From the NCBI GenBank assembly GCA_025056175.1, contig JANWWK010000090.1, positions 1 through 64,000 on the forward strand: 64,000 bases of DNA, given 5' to 3'. This document shows positions 8,049 to 17,431 of this stretch, one piece after another (the stretch's first letter is position 1; each line of letters begins with the position of its first letter). The notes beneath the pieces are model-generated. The model made no database searches. It was given only the letters and a program-made list of their open reading frames with translations, and was not told the DNA's origin. Origin of the DNA: Anaerolineales bacterium. Its GTDB lineage: Bacteria > Chloroflexota > Anaerolineae > Anaerolineales > Villigracilaceae. The position numbers and the translations under genes were made by a program.

Positions 8049-8900
8049 ATGAGTTCCGATACGCTTGCGATTGTTCAGGCCCGCATGGGCTCTTCGCGTT
8101 TGCCTGGCAAAGTGCTGCTCGATTTGGCCGGCAAGCCGATGATTCAGCGTGTCATCGAGCGCGTTCGTTGCGCCCAACGGGTAGACCGCGTGCTGGTTGC
8201 CACCACCACCGACCCAACAGATGACCCCATTGCGGCGTTCGCTGCCGCGCAAGGGGTGGAGTGTTACCGCGGTTCGCTGCATGATGTTCTCGACCGTTAC
8301 TACCAGGCCGCAAAGACGCAACCGCCCAGATGGGTCGTTCGGATTACTGCCGATTGCCCCTTCATTGACCCGGCGCTGATTGACCAAACCGTGCAACTGT
8401 TGACCACTCACCGCGAGCCGCCTCTCGATTTCGCCTGCAACCGCCTGCCCCCGCCTTTCACACGTTCCTTTCCAATTGGGTTAGATGTGGAAGCCTGCAC
8501 TTTCGACGCGCTGGAACGCGCCTGGCGGGAAGCCTCTGCACCCTTCCACCGTGAACACGTCATGCCGTTTCTCTACGAAAACGTCATCCTGGCTGCGCCC
8601 GAAGTGATAACACAGACCTGCTCGCTCGCGGTTGGGACTTCTCCGCGTGGTTTCCGTGTTGCCCAACTTCATCATACTCCCGATTACGGACATCTGCGCT
8701 GGACGGTAGATACCCCTGAAGACCTGACCTTTGCGCGCGAACTGCTTGCTCACCTGCCCGATTCCGAATCCTTCACCTGGGATGACGTTCTGCGCGTTGT
8801 CCAGCGTCATCCTGAGCTCAACCAAATCAATGCGTCGGTAACTCATAAGACGATGATGGACGTGGATGAAAGGGCAAATACGGACTCCAGAAAATCGTGA
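8049..8900 (+). CDS. SpsF-like cytidylyltransferase-family protein
   Basis: A 283-residue protein with the nucleotidyltransferase signature AIVQARMGSSRLPGK (about 7-21) and VRITADCPFIDP further on, as in SpsF/NeuA-like (CMP-sugar activating) enzymes. It probably activates the nonulosonic acid made by the NeuB-like enzyme with CTP, paralleling spsE-spsF pairs in Bacillus. It is about 40 residues longer than short SpsF proteins. The ATG directly follows the lapA stop codon. No dedicated CMP-sialate synthetase is otherwise present in the cluster. Confidence 0.8.
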   Translation: MSSDTLAIVQARMGSSRLPGKVLLDLAGKPMIQRVIERVRCAQRVDRVLVATTTDPTDDPIAAFAAAQGVECYRGSLHDVLDRYYQAAKTQPPRWVVRITADCPFIDPALIDQTVQLLTTHREPPLDFACNRLPPPFTRSFPIGLDVEACTFDALERAWREASAPFHREHVMPFLYENVILAAPEVITQTCSLAVGTSPRGFRVAQLHHTPDYGHLRWTVDTPEDLTFARELLAHLPDSESFTWDDVLRVVQRHPELNQINASVTHKTMMDVDERANTDSRKS

Positions 8901-9781
8901 CACGCATTACTCTCTTTTCTGCCCCCAAACCGTTTACCCATCCGCATATTGCCATCCTGCAGCGCAACGCCCTGCGTTCCTGGATGGAATTGCCGGATGT
9001 GAACATCGTCCTGTTGGGTGATGAACCCGGTCTGGCCGAAACGGCTGCCGAATTCGGCCTGACCCATGTGCGTCAGGTGCCGCGCAGCGAGAGCGGCGCG
9101 CCCCTGATGGATGCGATGTTTCGACTGGCGCGCCAGGCCAGCTCCACCCCGTTGTATGCTATCGTCAATGCTGATATTCTCCTGTTGGGGGATTTTGTTC
9201 AGGCCGCCAACACCGTTTCAGCGCAGCTCCAACAATTCGTCCTGATGGGTCAACGCTGGGATTTGGACGTGACCGAATCGCTCGATTTCTCTCCCGGCTG
9301 GCAGGAGCGCCTGCGCGAGCGCGTTCGGCGGCAGGGAACGCTTCACCGTCCCGCCGGTTCGGATTATTTCCTCTTTCCCGCGCGTTGTTTTGTCGAAATT
9401 CCGCCTTTTGTGATTGGCCGCGCTGGATGGGATAACTGGATGATTTACCACGCTCGCAAGAGTGGTTTTCCAGCCATTGACGCCACACACGATGTCATGA
9501 TTATCCACCAGAATCACGATTATTCGCACCTGCCCGGCGGCAGACCGCACTATAAACATCCCGAAACCGAACTCAACATTCGCCTGGCGGGAGGCCGCCC
9601 AATGACCCGCTTCACCCTCCTGGATACGGATAAACGGCTGGTGAACGGCAAAATTTTGCCCCAAATGCTGAATGGGCCGCGCCTGTGGCGCCGTCTGGAA
9701 ACCTGGCCGTTGATTCGGTTTGGCTCAATCTCCTGGAGTGAACGTTTGAACAAACTCGGAAAAATCCTGTGGAAGCGGTAA
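8897..9781 (+). CDS. Putative GT-A fold glycosyltransferase
   Basis: A 294-residue soluble protein starting at a GTG that overlaps the SpsF-like stop (GTGA). The first strand RITLFSAPKPF and the later YAIVNADILL, a DxD-like nucleotide-binding stretch around residue 95, suggest a GT-A fold sugar-nucleotide transferase. The family is not one I can name firmly. Its place between the nucleotidyltransferase and a membrane protein supports a role in surface glycan assembly. Confidence 0.6.
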   Translation: MTRITLFSAPKPFTHPHIAILQRNALRSWMELPDVNIVLLGDEPGLAETAAEFGLTHVRQVPRSESGAPLMDAMFRLARQASSTPLYAIVNADILLLGDFVQAANTVSAQLQQFVLMGQRWDLDVTESLDFSPGWQERLRERVRRQGTLHRPAGSDYFLFPARCFVEIPPFVIGRAGWDNWMIYHARKSGFPAIDATHDVMIIHQNHDYSHLPGGRPHYKHPETELNIRLAGGRPMTRFTLLDTDKRLVNGKILPQMLNGPRLWRRLETWPLIRFGSISWSERLNKLGKILWKR

Positions 9782-9782
9782 G

Positions 9783-11264
9783 ATGCACACGATAACACGT
9801 TGGGTTCGCGGGCTGATTGCCTGGCTTGAGGAAGCTTTCTTTGCAGAGAGCGGCCATCAGCCATCTGCGGTTCAGACAGGCGGCTTGCTCGGCTTGTATG
9901 CAGTGGGAATTTTTCTGTGGGGCAAAGTGTTCGAGTGGGGCAAAGCCCCGCTCGATTTCTTCGATTGGGCGCTCATTAACATCCCGCGCCTGTCGTTCGT
10001 GCGCGATTCCATTTTGGCGGGCGTTTTGCCGTTACACATGCGCGACACGGCTTCGCTGCATGATGTCACCAACCGTTTCCTGGCTTTGCCAGACGTCATC
10101 ACAACGCCGCAAATGTTGTTGATGAGATTTTTCTCCGTTTCGGAATACGTTTTTTTCGATGTCCTGCTGCACTACAGCCTGGGTTTTTTGGGGCTTTTGT
10201 GGTTTTACCGCAAGTTTCATCTCTCGCTTTACACGTTTTCCTGGCTGTTCTTCTTGTTTGGTTTCAACGGTTACATTGTTGCTCATTACAGCGTGGGGCA
10301 TTTCACGTGGGCTGGCTATTTTCTGTTTCCCTTTTTCTTCGCGCTCGTCCTTCAACTGTTTGAAGCAGGGCCTTCGTGGCGCTGGGTTTTCCAGTTCTCA
10401 CTCCTGTTTTTCTACATGATTCTGGCTGGCTCGCAACATCATTACGTCTGGCTGGTGTTGTTCCTGTTCTTTCTGGCACTTATCTCCTGGAAACATCTGC
10501 CCTGGCTGGCGGCGGTGGTGTTCTTCTCTGGGATGATGAGCGCCATCCGCCTGTTGCCGCCGGCGTTGGAGCTGGGCGCGTTTACCACCAAAGGAAATTT
10601 TCTGGCTGTTTTTGGGTATCCCTCGCTGGGGCATCTGTTGCATGCCATGCTTTTCCTTCAGGTGCCGCTGGAATCGCCGGTGACGTATCATTCCCTGAAC
10701 CTGTATGCTGAAAACTTTTGGGACTTCAATTTCTACCTGGGCATGGCCGGTACTGGCTTTGTTCTGGTTTTTGGGGTTTATTTCTGGCTCAAAGAACGGG
10801 AGATGCCCTTCAAGCAGATGGTGTTTCCGGCTCTGATGGTGCTGGCGCTGGGAATCGACTCGACTTACTGGCTGTTTCGGCTGACGGGTGTTCCCCTGTT
10901 TGCCAGTGAACGTGCCATCATGCGGATTGTTGCTGTCCCGATGGTTTGTTTTATGCTCATGGGTGCAATCGCGTTTCAGCAATGGTGGAAAAGAGCCAAT
11001 CTCACCAGCGCGCACAAATTGGCCGCGCTGGTCTTGCTGGGGTATCTGGTTATTGATTTGTGGGCGCACCTGAAAATCTGGCGTCCGCGTGAAATTAAGG
11101 CGTACTTTCCGCCGGTTGCTTTCGAGTTGCCGCCGCATTCGATTGCGATTGTCCACGACCCTGTTTATCTGAACGTCCTGCTGGCTGGCTTGCTGCTTAC
11201 CCTGGCAACGATTGCCGTGCTGGCGGGTTTATCATTTTACGAACAGAGAAAGAAACATGCGTAA
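9783..11264 (+). CDS. Polytopic membrane protein of the glycan operon (YfhO/GT-C-like)
   Basis: A 493-residue protein with about ten to twelve hydrophobic segments rich in Phe, Trp and Leu, ending in a short basic tail (EQRKKHA). Large extracytoplasmic loops such as the one with PLHMRDTASLHD recall YfhO-like/GT-C membrane glycosyltransferases, but no catalytic motif can be named. It starts 1 bp after the upstream gene and overlaps the next by 8 bp, so it is co-translated with the glycosyltransferases. It could also be a flippase or polymerase of the repeat unit. Confidence 0.55.
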   Translation: MHTITRWVRGLIAWLEEAFFAESGHQPSAVQTGGLLGLYAVGIFLWGKVFEWGKAPLDFFDWALINIPRLSFVRDSILAGVLPLHMRDTASLHDVTNRFLALPDVITTPQMLLMRFFSVSEYVFFDVLLHYSLGFLGLLWFYRKFHLSLYTFSWLFFLFGFNGYIVAHYSVGHFTWAGYFLFPFFFALVLQLFEAGPSWRWVFQFSLLFFYMILAGSQHHYVWLVLFLFFLALISWKHLPWLAAVVFFSGMMSAIRLLPPALELGAFTTKGNFLAVFGYPSLGHLLHAMLFLQVPLESPVTYHSLNLYAENFWDFNFYLGMAGTGFVLVFGVYFWLKEREMPFKQMVFPALMVLALGIDSTYWLFRLTGVPLFASERAIMRIVAVPMVCFMLMGAIAFQQWWKRANLTSAHKLAALVLLGYLVIDLWAHLKIWRPREIKAYFPPVAFELPPHSIAIVHDPVYLNVLLAGLLLTLATIAVLAGLSFYEQRKKHA

Positions 11265-12207
11265 AGGACAAAATCCTGCCAAGTTCCTCAAAGAAGTTGC
11301 CAAACCGCAGCGAATTACCGTTGCGGTACTGAATTACATCCCCTTCTTGAGCGGTTTCTACGCAGAAGGGTTAGAGGTTCTCAAGGTCTCGCTCGAATCC
11401 ATGCGGCAGGACGCCGGCTTACCTTTCGACTTGATGGTGTTCGATAACGGCTCCTGCCCGGAAGTGCGCGATTATCTGCTCGGCGAGAAGGATGCCGGAC
11501 GCATTCAGTATCTGATTCTTTCAGAAAAAAATCTTGGCAAGGGTGGGGCGTGGAACATCATACTGGCGGGTGCGCCAGGCGAAATCATTGCCTATTCCGA
11601 TAGTGATATTCTCTATTACCCTGGCTGGTTGTCTCGTTCGGTTGAATTGCTCGAAACCTTCCCAAATGTGGGCATGGTCACGGCACGGCCTTTCCGCACC
11701 AACCCGGAATATCACAGCGCCACCCGCGCGTGGGCGCAGCAGCATGCCTTGCTGGAAGAAGGTCAGTTCCTTCGCTGGGAAACCTTTTGGGAGTTTAACC
11801 GTTCGCTGGGACAGGACGAAGCCGAAAACCGTAAAATTTACGCCGAAACGTGCGATTGGCGCATTACCTATCAGGGCAAGACGGCAATGGCTGGTGCTTC
11901 GCACTGGCAGTTCGTGGCTTATAAAGCCGTCCTGGCGCAGTTCCTGCCCTTCGATATGGATAAACCCATGGGACAGGTGAAGCAGCTCGACCAGCGTATG
12001 AATGCCGCTGGCTATTTGCGTTTGATGGTGAGCGACCCGCTGGTGATGAATCTTTCTAACACCACAGAATATGTGCGCGGCGTGTATGCCAGCCCGCAAC
12101 CTGCAGGCCGGCGGCCTGGTTTGCTCAAGCGGCTGGTGCAGTTGCCACCGCTCAAAAAGGCTTTGCTGGCGGTGTACGACCAGATTTTTCGGTGGTATTA
12201 TGCCTGA
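11257..12207 (+). CDS. GT2 family glycosyltransferase
   Basis: A 316-residue GT-A enzyme. It shows RITVAVLNYIPFL (first strand), LMVFDNGSCPEVRDYL, KNLGKGGAWN and the metal-binding IIAYSDSDILYYPGW (the DxD motif of GT2). I start it at the ATG at 11257 rather than the ORF-track position; this leaves an 8-bp overlap with the upstream membrane protein. It is the last gene of the operon and lacks a membrane segment, so it probably acts on the cytoplasmic face and adds a sugar to a lipid-linked acceptor. Confidence 0.85.
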   Translation: MRKGQNPAKFLKEVAKPQRITVAVLNYIPFLSGFYAEGLEVLKVSLESMRQDAGLPFDLMVFDNGSCPEVRDYLLGEKDAGRIQYLILSEKNLGKGGAWNIILAGAPGEIIAYSDSDILYYPGWLSRSVELLETFPNVGMVTARPFRTNPEYHSATRAWAQQHALLEEGQFLRWETFWEFNRSLGQDEAENRKIYAETCDWRITYQGKTAMAGASHWQFVAYKAVLAQFLPFDMDKPMGQVKQLDQRMNAAGYLRLMVSDPLVMNLSNTTEYVRGVYASPQPAGRRPGLLKRLVQLPPLKKALLAVYDQIFRWYYA

Positions 12208-12249
12208 AGTTTGCGGCATTCATGGTGATTTAATCGGACGATGTTATAG

Positions 12250-12258
12250 TTATCCACA
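12250..12258 (+). promoter_or_regulatory. Single DnaA-box sequence before the S41 protease gene
   Basis: TTATCCACA, the consensus DnaA box, lies 5 bp before the GGAGG ribosome site of the protease gene. About half a match of this exact 9-mer is expected by chance in 64 kb on both strands, so alone it means little. It is listed because of the cluster at 5191-5308. Confidence 0.25.
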
Positions 12259-12273
12259 AATTTGGAGGTTGTC

Positions 12274-13524
12274 GTGAACAAGTTCATCAAATACACACTG
12301 ATAACCGCTCTGGTTTTGTTTTTGGTGTTGAGCGCATTCGTCGGAGGCTTCGCCGTCGGGCAGACGGTGCCGCTTTCAGCACTTGTACCGGGGCTTTCTA
12401 TGCCTTCTATCGCTCCGCGTGCGGTCGCAACACCGCAGGCTGCTGCCGAGGCCACTCCGCAAGAACTTCAGGAACTCTTTGCGCCGTTTTGGGAAGCATG
12501 GAAGCTTGTCCATGAACAGTATGTAGACCAACCGGTGGATGATACGGCGCTGATGCGCGGCGCCATTCGCGGAATGCTTGGCGCGCTTGGGGATGACCAC
12601 ACCTCGTACATGGACCCGGAAGAATACAAAGATGCCAACGCCAGTTTAGCAGGCAATTACGAGGGGATTGGCGCGTATGTGGATACCACCGGTGATTATC
12701 TGACGATTATCAGCCCGATTAAAGGGTCGCCTGCCGAAGCCGCCGGGTTGCGCGCTGGCGATAAAATCATCGCCATTGATGGGGAAGATGTCTCTGGTAT
12801 CAACCCGGAACTGGTGCGTAAACGGGTGCTTGGCCCGGCAGGGACAACCGTTACACTCACCATTTTGCGTGAGGGCGAAGAGAAGCCCTTTGATGTTGCC
12901 ATTACCCGCGCCAAAATTGTGGTTGCCAGTGTGGAATATGAAATGAAAGGCGAAATTGCCTATGTCAAACTCAACACGTTTGGTGAGACAACCGGGCGCG
13001 AATTGCGTGATGCGCTGAAAGAGTTAATGGCGCAAAAGCCGAAAGGGCTGATTCTCGATTTGCGGAACAATGGCGGCGGTTACCTGCGTACTGCGGTGGA
13101 AGTTCTCTCCCAGTTCCTCAAACAAGGGGAAGTGGCGCTCTACGAGCAGTATGGTGATGGACGGCGCGATACGTTCAACACACTCGGCGGTGGGTTAGCG
13201 ACGGACATTCCGATGGTGGTGATTATCAATGAGGGGTCGGCTTCGGCTTCCGAAATCGTGGCCGGTGCTTTGCAGGATTATGGACGTGCCACGCTGGTGG
13301 GTGTCAAATCTTACGGCAAAGGCTCGGTGCAAAACTGGATTCCGCTCAACGGCGAGCAGGGCGCGGTGCGGATTACGGTTGCCAAATGGTTAACCCCCAA
13401 AGAGCGCACCATCCACAAGACCGGTCTGACCCCGGATGTTATCGTCGAACTGACCAAAGAAGACCGCGACGCCAAACGGGACCCGCAACTGGATAAGGCG
13501 CTGGAACTGCTCTCCAGGCCCTGA
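12274..13524 (+). CDS. S41 family C-terminal processing peptidase
   Basis: A 416-residue secreted or membrane-anchored serine protease. It has an N-terminal signal/anchor helix (about 5-25), a PDZ domain (about 130-215, with GIGAYV and GLRAGDKIIAIDG), and the S41 core with NEGSASASEI (about 319-327, catalytic Ser) and the general-base Lys in SYGKGSVQ (about 346-353). These proteases trim C-termini of exported proteins. Translation most likely starts at the GTG at 12274, with GGAGG 5 nt upstream; the TTG at 12262 would lie over this site. No terminator separates it from the polysaccharide operon, but 66 bp intervene. Confidence 0.9.
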   Translation: MNKFIKYTLITALVLFLVLSAFVGGFAVGQTVPLSALVPGLSMPSIAPRAVATPQAAAEATPQELQELFAPFWEAWKLVHEQYVDQPVDDTALMRGAIRGMLGALGDDHTSYMDPEEYKDANASLAGNYEGIGAYVDTTGDYLTIISPIKGSPAEAAGLRAGDKIIAIDGEDVSGINPELVRKRVLGPAGTTVTLTILREGEEKPFDVAITRAKIVVASVEYEMKGEIAYVKLNTFGETTGRELRDALKELMAQKPKGLILDLRNNGGGYLRTAVEVLSQFLKQGEVALYEQYGDGRRDTFNTLGGGLATDIPMVVIINEGSASASEIVAGALQDYGRATLVGVKSYGKGSVQNWIPLNGEQGAVRITVAKWLTPKERTIHKTGLTPDVIVELTKEDRDAKRDPQLDKALELLSRP

Positions 13525-13622
13525 CCGGCGCGATTAACGCAATTTCGATGAAACGCTAACGCAGTGCTTACGTAGAACAGGTATAACCATGCTGAAGAGT
13601 TGAAGAGGTACGGAGGTTGCTT

Positions 13623-14315
13623 ATGTTCTTTTTCGATATTAATTACCTGATTTTCATGATACCCGCCTTTATTCTGATGGCGATGACTTCCTGGTACGTG
13701 AAATCAGCGTATAACAAGTGGAGCCAGGTGCGCGCTCGCAGCGGCTTGACCGGTGCAGAAGCGGCCCGACGGTTGATTTCGAGTGGCGGCCTGTATGGCG
13801 TGCGATTAGAAGGCGTTGACGGCGAAATGACGGACCACTATGACCCGCAGGCAAAAGCCTTACGTCTTTCGTATGACGTTGCCAACCGCCCTTCGGTCGC
13901 TTCGCTGGCGATTGCTGCGCACGAACTCGGTCATGCTTTGCAAGATGCTGAAGGTTATTTCCCCTTGCGCTTGCGCGGCGCGCTGGTGCCGGCAGTCAAC
14001 ATCGGTTCCAACCTGGGCTGGATTTTTATCATGATTGGTCTGTTCCTGGGCTGGACTCAGCTGGCCTGGTTGGGCGTGCTGGTCTTTTCAGCCGGTGCGG
14101 TGTTCGCTCTGGCAACGTTACCGGTGGAGTTCGATGCTTCGGCGCGTGCAAAGCGTTTGCTTGCCGATTCCGGGATTATTGTGGGCGAAGAGGAACAGCG
14201 CGGCGTCAATGCCGTCCTGAACGCGGCCGCGTTGACTTACGTTGCCGCGCTCGTCACCGCCGTGATGCAGTTACTCTACTTCGTCAGCCTGGTGGGTGGC
14301 CGCTCGCGTGACTGA
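13623..14315 (+). CDS. YugP-type membrane zinc metalloprotease
   Basis: A 230-residue membrane protein with a first membrane helix at the N-terminus, the zinc-binding AAHELGHALQ motif (HELGH about 100-104), and three further hydrophobic segments. YugP proteins are M48-like integral membrane peptidases of unknown substrate. The ATG at 13623 is favoured over the TTG at 13617 since GGAGG (13612-13616) is ideally spaced for it. A strong terminator follows the gene. Confidence 0.85.
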   Translation: MFFFDINYLIFMIPAFILMAMTSWYVKSAYNKWSQVRARSGLTGAEAARRLISSGGLYGVRLEGVDGEMTDHYDPQAKALRLSYDVANRPSVASLAIAAHELGHALQDAEGYFPLRLRGALVPAVNIGSNLGWIFIMIGLFLGWTQLAWLGVLVFSAGAVFALATLPVEFDASARAKRLLADSGIIVGEEEQRGVNAVLNAAALTYVAALVTAVMQLLYFVSLVGGRSRD

Positions 14316-14350
14316 GCGAATGCAACGCCGAGGAGTGTGATAAGGACACC

Positions 14351-14381
14351 GTGGCCGTCCAGAGTGGGGCGGCCACTTTTT
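14351..14381 (+). terminator. Rho-independent terminator of the YugP-like gene
   Basis: GTGGCCG (14351-14357) and CGGCCAC (14370-14376) form a stem with a 12-nt loop, followed directly by TTTTT. It lies 35 bp after the stop codon on the plus strand and abuts the end of the convergent YjbQ gene. Confidence 0.85.
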
Positions 14382-14808
14382 ATTCATCTGAGATGTTCAA
14401 TACCCGTATCCACACTTCACGCTGGTGTGGATACGCACGATGCTCGAACAGATACACACCCTGCCAGGTACCCAGCGTCAGCTGTCCACCGTCTATTGGA
14501 ATCGCCAGACTGGAATCGGTCAGCATGGCACGGATGTGTGACGTGGCGTCATCGCGGCCTTCGATGGTATGCGTGTACCAGGTATCGTTCTCTGGCGCCA
14601 GCCGTTCCAGGGCGGTTTCCAGGTCGGCGCGGGCGCTGGGGTCGTAGTTTTCGTTAATGGTCAGGGAGGCGGAAGTGTGGGGGCAGTAGAGAAAGCACAT
14701 TCCCTCGCGTGCGCCCCAGGCGCGCAGCTGGGCATTGACTTGCCCGGTGAAGGCATACAGGCCTTTGCCGCGCGTATGGATGGTCAGTGTGGTTTTGTGC
14801 CATTTCAT
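14380..14808 (-). CDS. YjbQ/UPF0047 family protein
   Basis: A 142-residue protein of the YjbQ family. CPHTSASLTINENYDPSARADL, DDATSHIRAML and GTWQGVYLFEHR are the conserved blocks; several conserved His line the active-site pocket of this trimeric fold. Members have weak thiamine-phosphate synthase activity and an unclear main role. The ATG at 14808 (MKWHKTTL) overlaps the stop of the upstream helicase gene as ATGA, so translation is probably coupled. The longer ORF-track start is not needed. Confidence 0.9.
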   Translation of the reverse strand: MKWHKTTLTIHTRGKGLYAFTGQVNAQLRAWGAREGMCFLYCPHTSASLTINENYDPSARADLETALERLAPENDTWYTHTIEGRDDATSHIRAMLTDSSLAIPIDGGQLTLGTWQGVYLFEHRAYPHQREVWIRVLNISDE

Positions 14809-17102
14809 GCTGTTTTCCTCGTTTCCAGCCAACCGGCCAGAGCTTGTAGCGGTAGGGCGGGGAATTTATCACCGCGCCGCCCGCTGTTCCACGTGAGAAT
14901 CAGTTCGCGCCGGGCGCGGGTGATGCCGACATACAGCAGGCGGAGACGTTCGCGAACGTAATCTATGCGCGCTCGTTGTGTTTCAACACCCTCTTCGTAC
15001 CAGTGATATTCGTCTCCCATTTCGAGGGCGTTGAGTTGTCCCAGCGCCTCGGCTTCCAGGTTTAAACTGTCGCGCACAAACCATTTTTCGCTGATGTACT
15101 CATCGTACGGCTGCAGGGATGGAAAGTCGTAATTGTTGACTGACATCAGGTAGACCCGGTCCCACTCCAGGCCTTTGGCTTTGTGCATAGTGGTCACCAC
15201 CACCTGGCCGCGATAGCGCTCCGGGTCGAAGCCAGAGTCGTCGGCAGCAAAACCGAGAAAGCGGCGTTCATTGCGGGCAATGATTGCCAGTTCTTTGGTA
15301 AGTTCGGGCAGACGCCAGTCAGGATGCTGGTCTGCAGTCTGGCGCAGAACAAGCGCCAGTTTGTGTGCCAGAGCCAGTTCAGCCGGTTCGCTGAAGAGTT
15401 CCTGGGCCAGGGTGAGAATCGTCTGGTCAACGGGCAGGAGCGCCGTTCCTTGCCAGCGGCGCAGAACATCCCGAAAGGCGAGCAGTTCCTGCAGTGCGGC
15501 CACATCCAGTTCTGAATCTGTCAGTGTTGGAAAGGTTTCGTAACATTCGATATGCTCAGGCGGAAAGACATATTCTTCCACTCGTTCCAGTTTACGGAGT
15601 AGTTCGGAGGTACGTTTGTATACTTCCACCTGCACGGCAGTGGTTTCGGGGGAGGTTTCGCTTTCGTCGCGTGTGTGGCGGGGCGCTGTCTCACGGCGCC
15701 AGGCGCGCCGCCAAACCTGATAAGCAAGCGACAGTTTGGCTGCAGAGGCGGGGGCTGCCAACCAGCCTAAAACGTTTGCCAACGCCCCCGCCACATTTCG
15801 GGTGCTGAGGGTGCTGTTAATCATTTCGATAAAGGGCAGGCCGCGCCTTTTGAGTGCTTCAACGACCTCAATGCCGCGTTTGTTCTGCGGAACGAGAATG
15901 GCTACCGTCCAGTCCAGATGGTGGGGCAGCCAGCGTTCGAGCGATTGAACAACGGCTTCGATTTCTTCCTCCGGCGTGTATTTTTTGGCAATGATGTGAA
16001 TGCCTTCCGGGTTGGGCGGTGGGTTGGGCTGCGGGTCATCTGGTTCGGTGGGTTGAATGTAGGGCAGGCTGAGGGCATCGCGGCAGGGTTCGGCGGGGTG
16101 TTCGGTGTTGACCCAGTCAATCAGCCGATTGGCGAGTTCGATGATGAAGGGTTGAGAGCGCCCGGAAACGGGCAGTTCCCGCCTGAAATCGGCTTCGTAC
16201 GCGATGAATGCTTTCAGCAGGCGGGGGTCGGCCGTGGTAAAAGTCTCAAAGATGGCCTGGTTTGGGTCGCCGACTCGTACCCAGTTGCCATGACCAGCCA
16301 GCAGACGTAGAATTTCCTCTTGAATGCGGGAGGAATCCTGGGCTTCGTCTTCCAAAATGTAAGGAAAGCGATATTGCAGGCGCGCAAGGTAGTGCGGCTC
16401 GGATTCCAGGACGCGATAGGCCAGCGCAATCAAGTCGTCGAAATCCACTGCGCCGCGATAGGCCAGAGCGCGCTGGTAATCGGCGAAGATAGCCCAGCCC
16501 ATTTCGGCCAGTGGCAGACTGGGGGCAGTATCCAGTTTTTGGCGCAGGGTTTCGGGTGTCAGACGGCGATTTTTTGCCGAACGGATGAAGGCTGCAGCCA
16601 GGCTGTGAACCAGGTCGGGCAGGCTTTCGCGTTGTGCTTTGTTGCGCTGGTAATCGTCTAACTCGTTCTTGAAGTAATTTGCAATCAGCAGTTCGGTGTG
16701 GGTCGCCAGCCAGGCATCGGCCGCCTGAGCAATCAGGAATTCGGATTCGCGCTCGTCGAGTATCTGGAAACGTTCTTCCAGCCCGGCTAGAGTCGGTTTT
16801 TCGCGGACGATGTCGTGTGCTAACCCGTGCAGGGTGCGGACGCGGTAACCCAAATGGGGAATCAGTCCGCGCTGCTCGACCAGATGCCCAATACGGGCGG
16901 AGAAGTTATCTACTGCGGCGTTGACCAGCGTGACAATCAGGACCTCCTGGTCGGGTTGTAACACGCCGCTGGCGATAATTTGGGCGGCCAGTGCGCTCAG
17001 GGTAAAGGTTTTGCCTGCACCCGGCACGGCGGCAATGCCCATTTTCCCGCTGCGATAGCGCAAGATTTCGGCCTGGGAAGGACGGAGGGTGAAAATCATC
17101 AA
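14805..17102 (-). CDS. UvrD/Rep-type superfamily 1 DNA helicase
   Basis: A 765-residue SF1A helicase. It has Q-motif-like LRPSQAEILRY, Walker A AAVPGAGKTFTL (about 24-35), YILEDEAQDSSRIQEE (motif II with DEAQD), GDPNQAIF (motif III), TTMHKAKGLEWDRVYL (motif V) and LLYVGITRARREL (motif VI). These enzymes unwind DNA 3'-to-5' in repair. It lacks an obvious nuclease domain. ATG at 17102 or the second Met at 17099 could start the protein. The YjbQ gene is coupled downstream. Confidence 0.9.
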   Translation of the reverse strand: MMIFTLRPSQAEILRYRSGKMGIAAVPGAGKTFTLSALAAQIIASGVLQPDQEVLIVTLVNAAVDNFSARIGHLVEQRGLIPHLGYRVRTLHGLAHDIVREKPTLAGLEERFQILDERESEFLIAQAADAWLATHTELLIANYFKNELDDYQRNKAQRESLPDLVHSLAAAFIRSAKNRRLTPETLRQKLDTAPSLPLAEMGWAIFADYQRALAYRGAVDFDDLIALAYRVLESEPHYLARLQYRFPYILEDEAQDSSRIQEEILRLLAGHGNWVRVGDPNQAIFETFTTADPRLLKAFIAYEADFRRELPVSGRSQPFIIELANRLIDWVNTEHPAEPCRDALSLPYIQPTEPDDPQPNPPPNPEGIHIIAKKYTPEEEIEAVVQSLERWLPHHLDWTVAILVPQNKRGIEVVEALKRRGLPFIEMINSTLSTRNVAGALANVLGWLAAPASAAKLSLAYQVWRRAWRRETAPRHTRDESETSPETTAVQVEVYKRTSELLRKLERVEEYVFPPEHIECYETFPTLTDSELDVAALQELLAFRDVLRRWQGTALLPVDQTILTLAQELFSEPAELALAHKLALVLRQTADQHPDWRLPELTKELAIIARNERRFLGFAADDSGFDPERYRGQVVVTTMHKAKGLEWDRVYLMSVNNYDFPSLQPYDEYISEKWFVRDSLNLEAEALGQLNALEMGDEYHWYEEGVETQRARIDYVRERLRLLYVGITRARRELILTWNSGRRGDKFPALPLQALAGWLETRKTA

Positions 17103-17431
17103 TTCTCTCCGCGCGGTGATTTATCACCATGCTATGCTTGCGAAGCCTGCTGAAGTGGGCTATCTTTATCGCCGCACTCAATCTTCCGTCTGCGTGATGT
17201 CGGTTCTGTTGCGAATATATCGTACCACAGCTGGCAGGTTTTTCTCGCCAAACGTCAACACTTTCGTCCTGCCAGTAAAAAGCAACGTCAGGACGGATAA
17301 CGCGATTAAGAAAATGCGCGGTGTTGCGTTTGACCTCGCCAATGAAATGTGCCGGGAACAATTTTGGCGGGAGGAAACTGTCAGAGGCACGTGGCCTGGA
17401 AAGCCACGCATGGGATGAACAAAACTGTGCA
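17103..17431. other. 329-bp gap with no convincing gene
   Basis: The spacer lies between the helicase gene and the nucleosidase gene, both on the minus strand. Track ORFs here (for example a 109-aa plus-strand one and minus-strand read-throughs) have no conserved-looking segments and no good ribosome sites. It should hold the helicase promoter. A decayed gene cannot be excluded. Confidence 0.35.

Noticed and set aside
17089-17418. 109-aa plus-strand ORF in the gap before the nucleosidase
   Set aside because: No ribosome site, no conserved-looking segments, and it overlaps the helicase start on the other strand.
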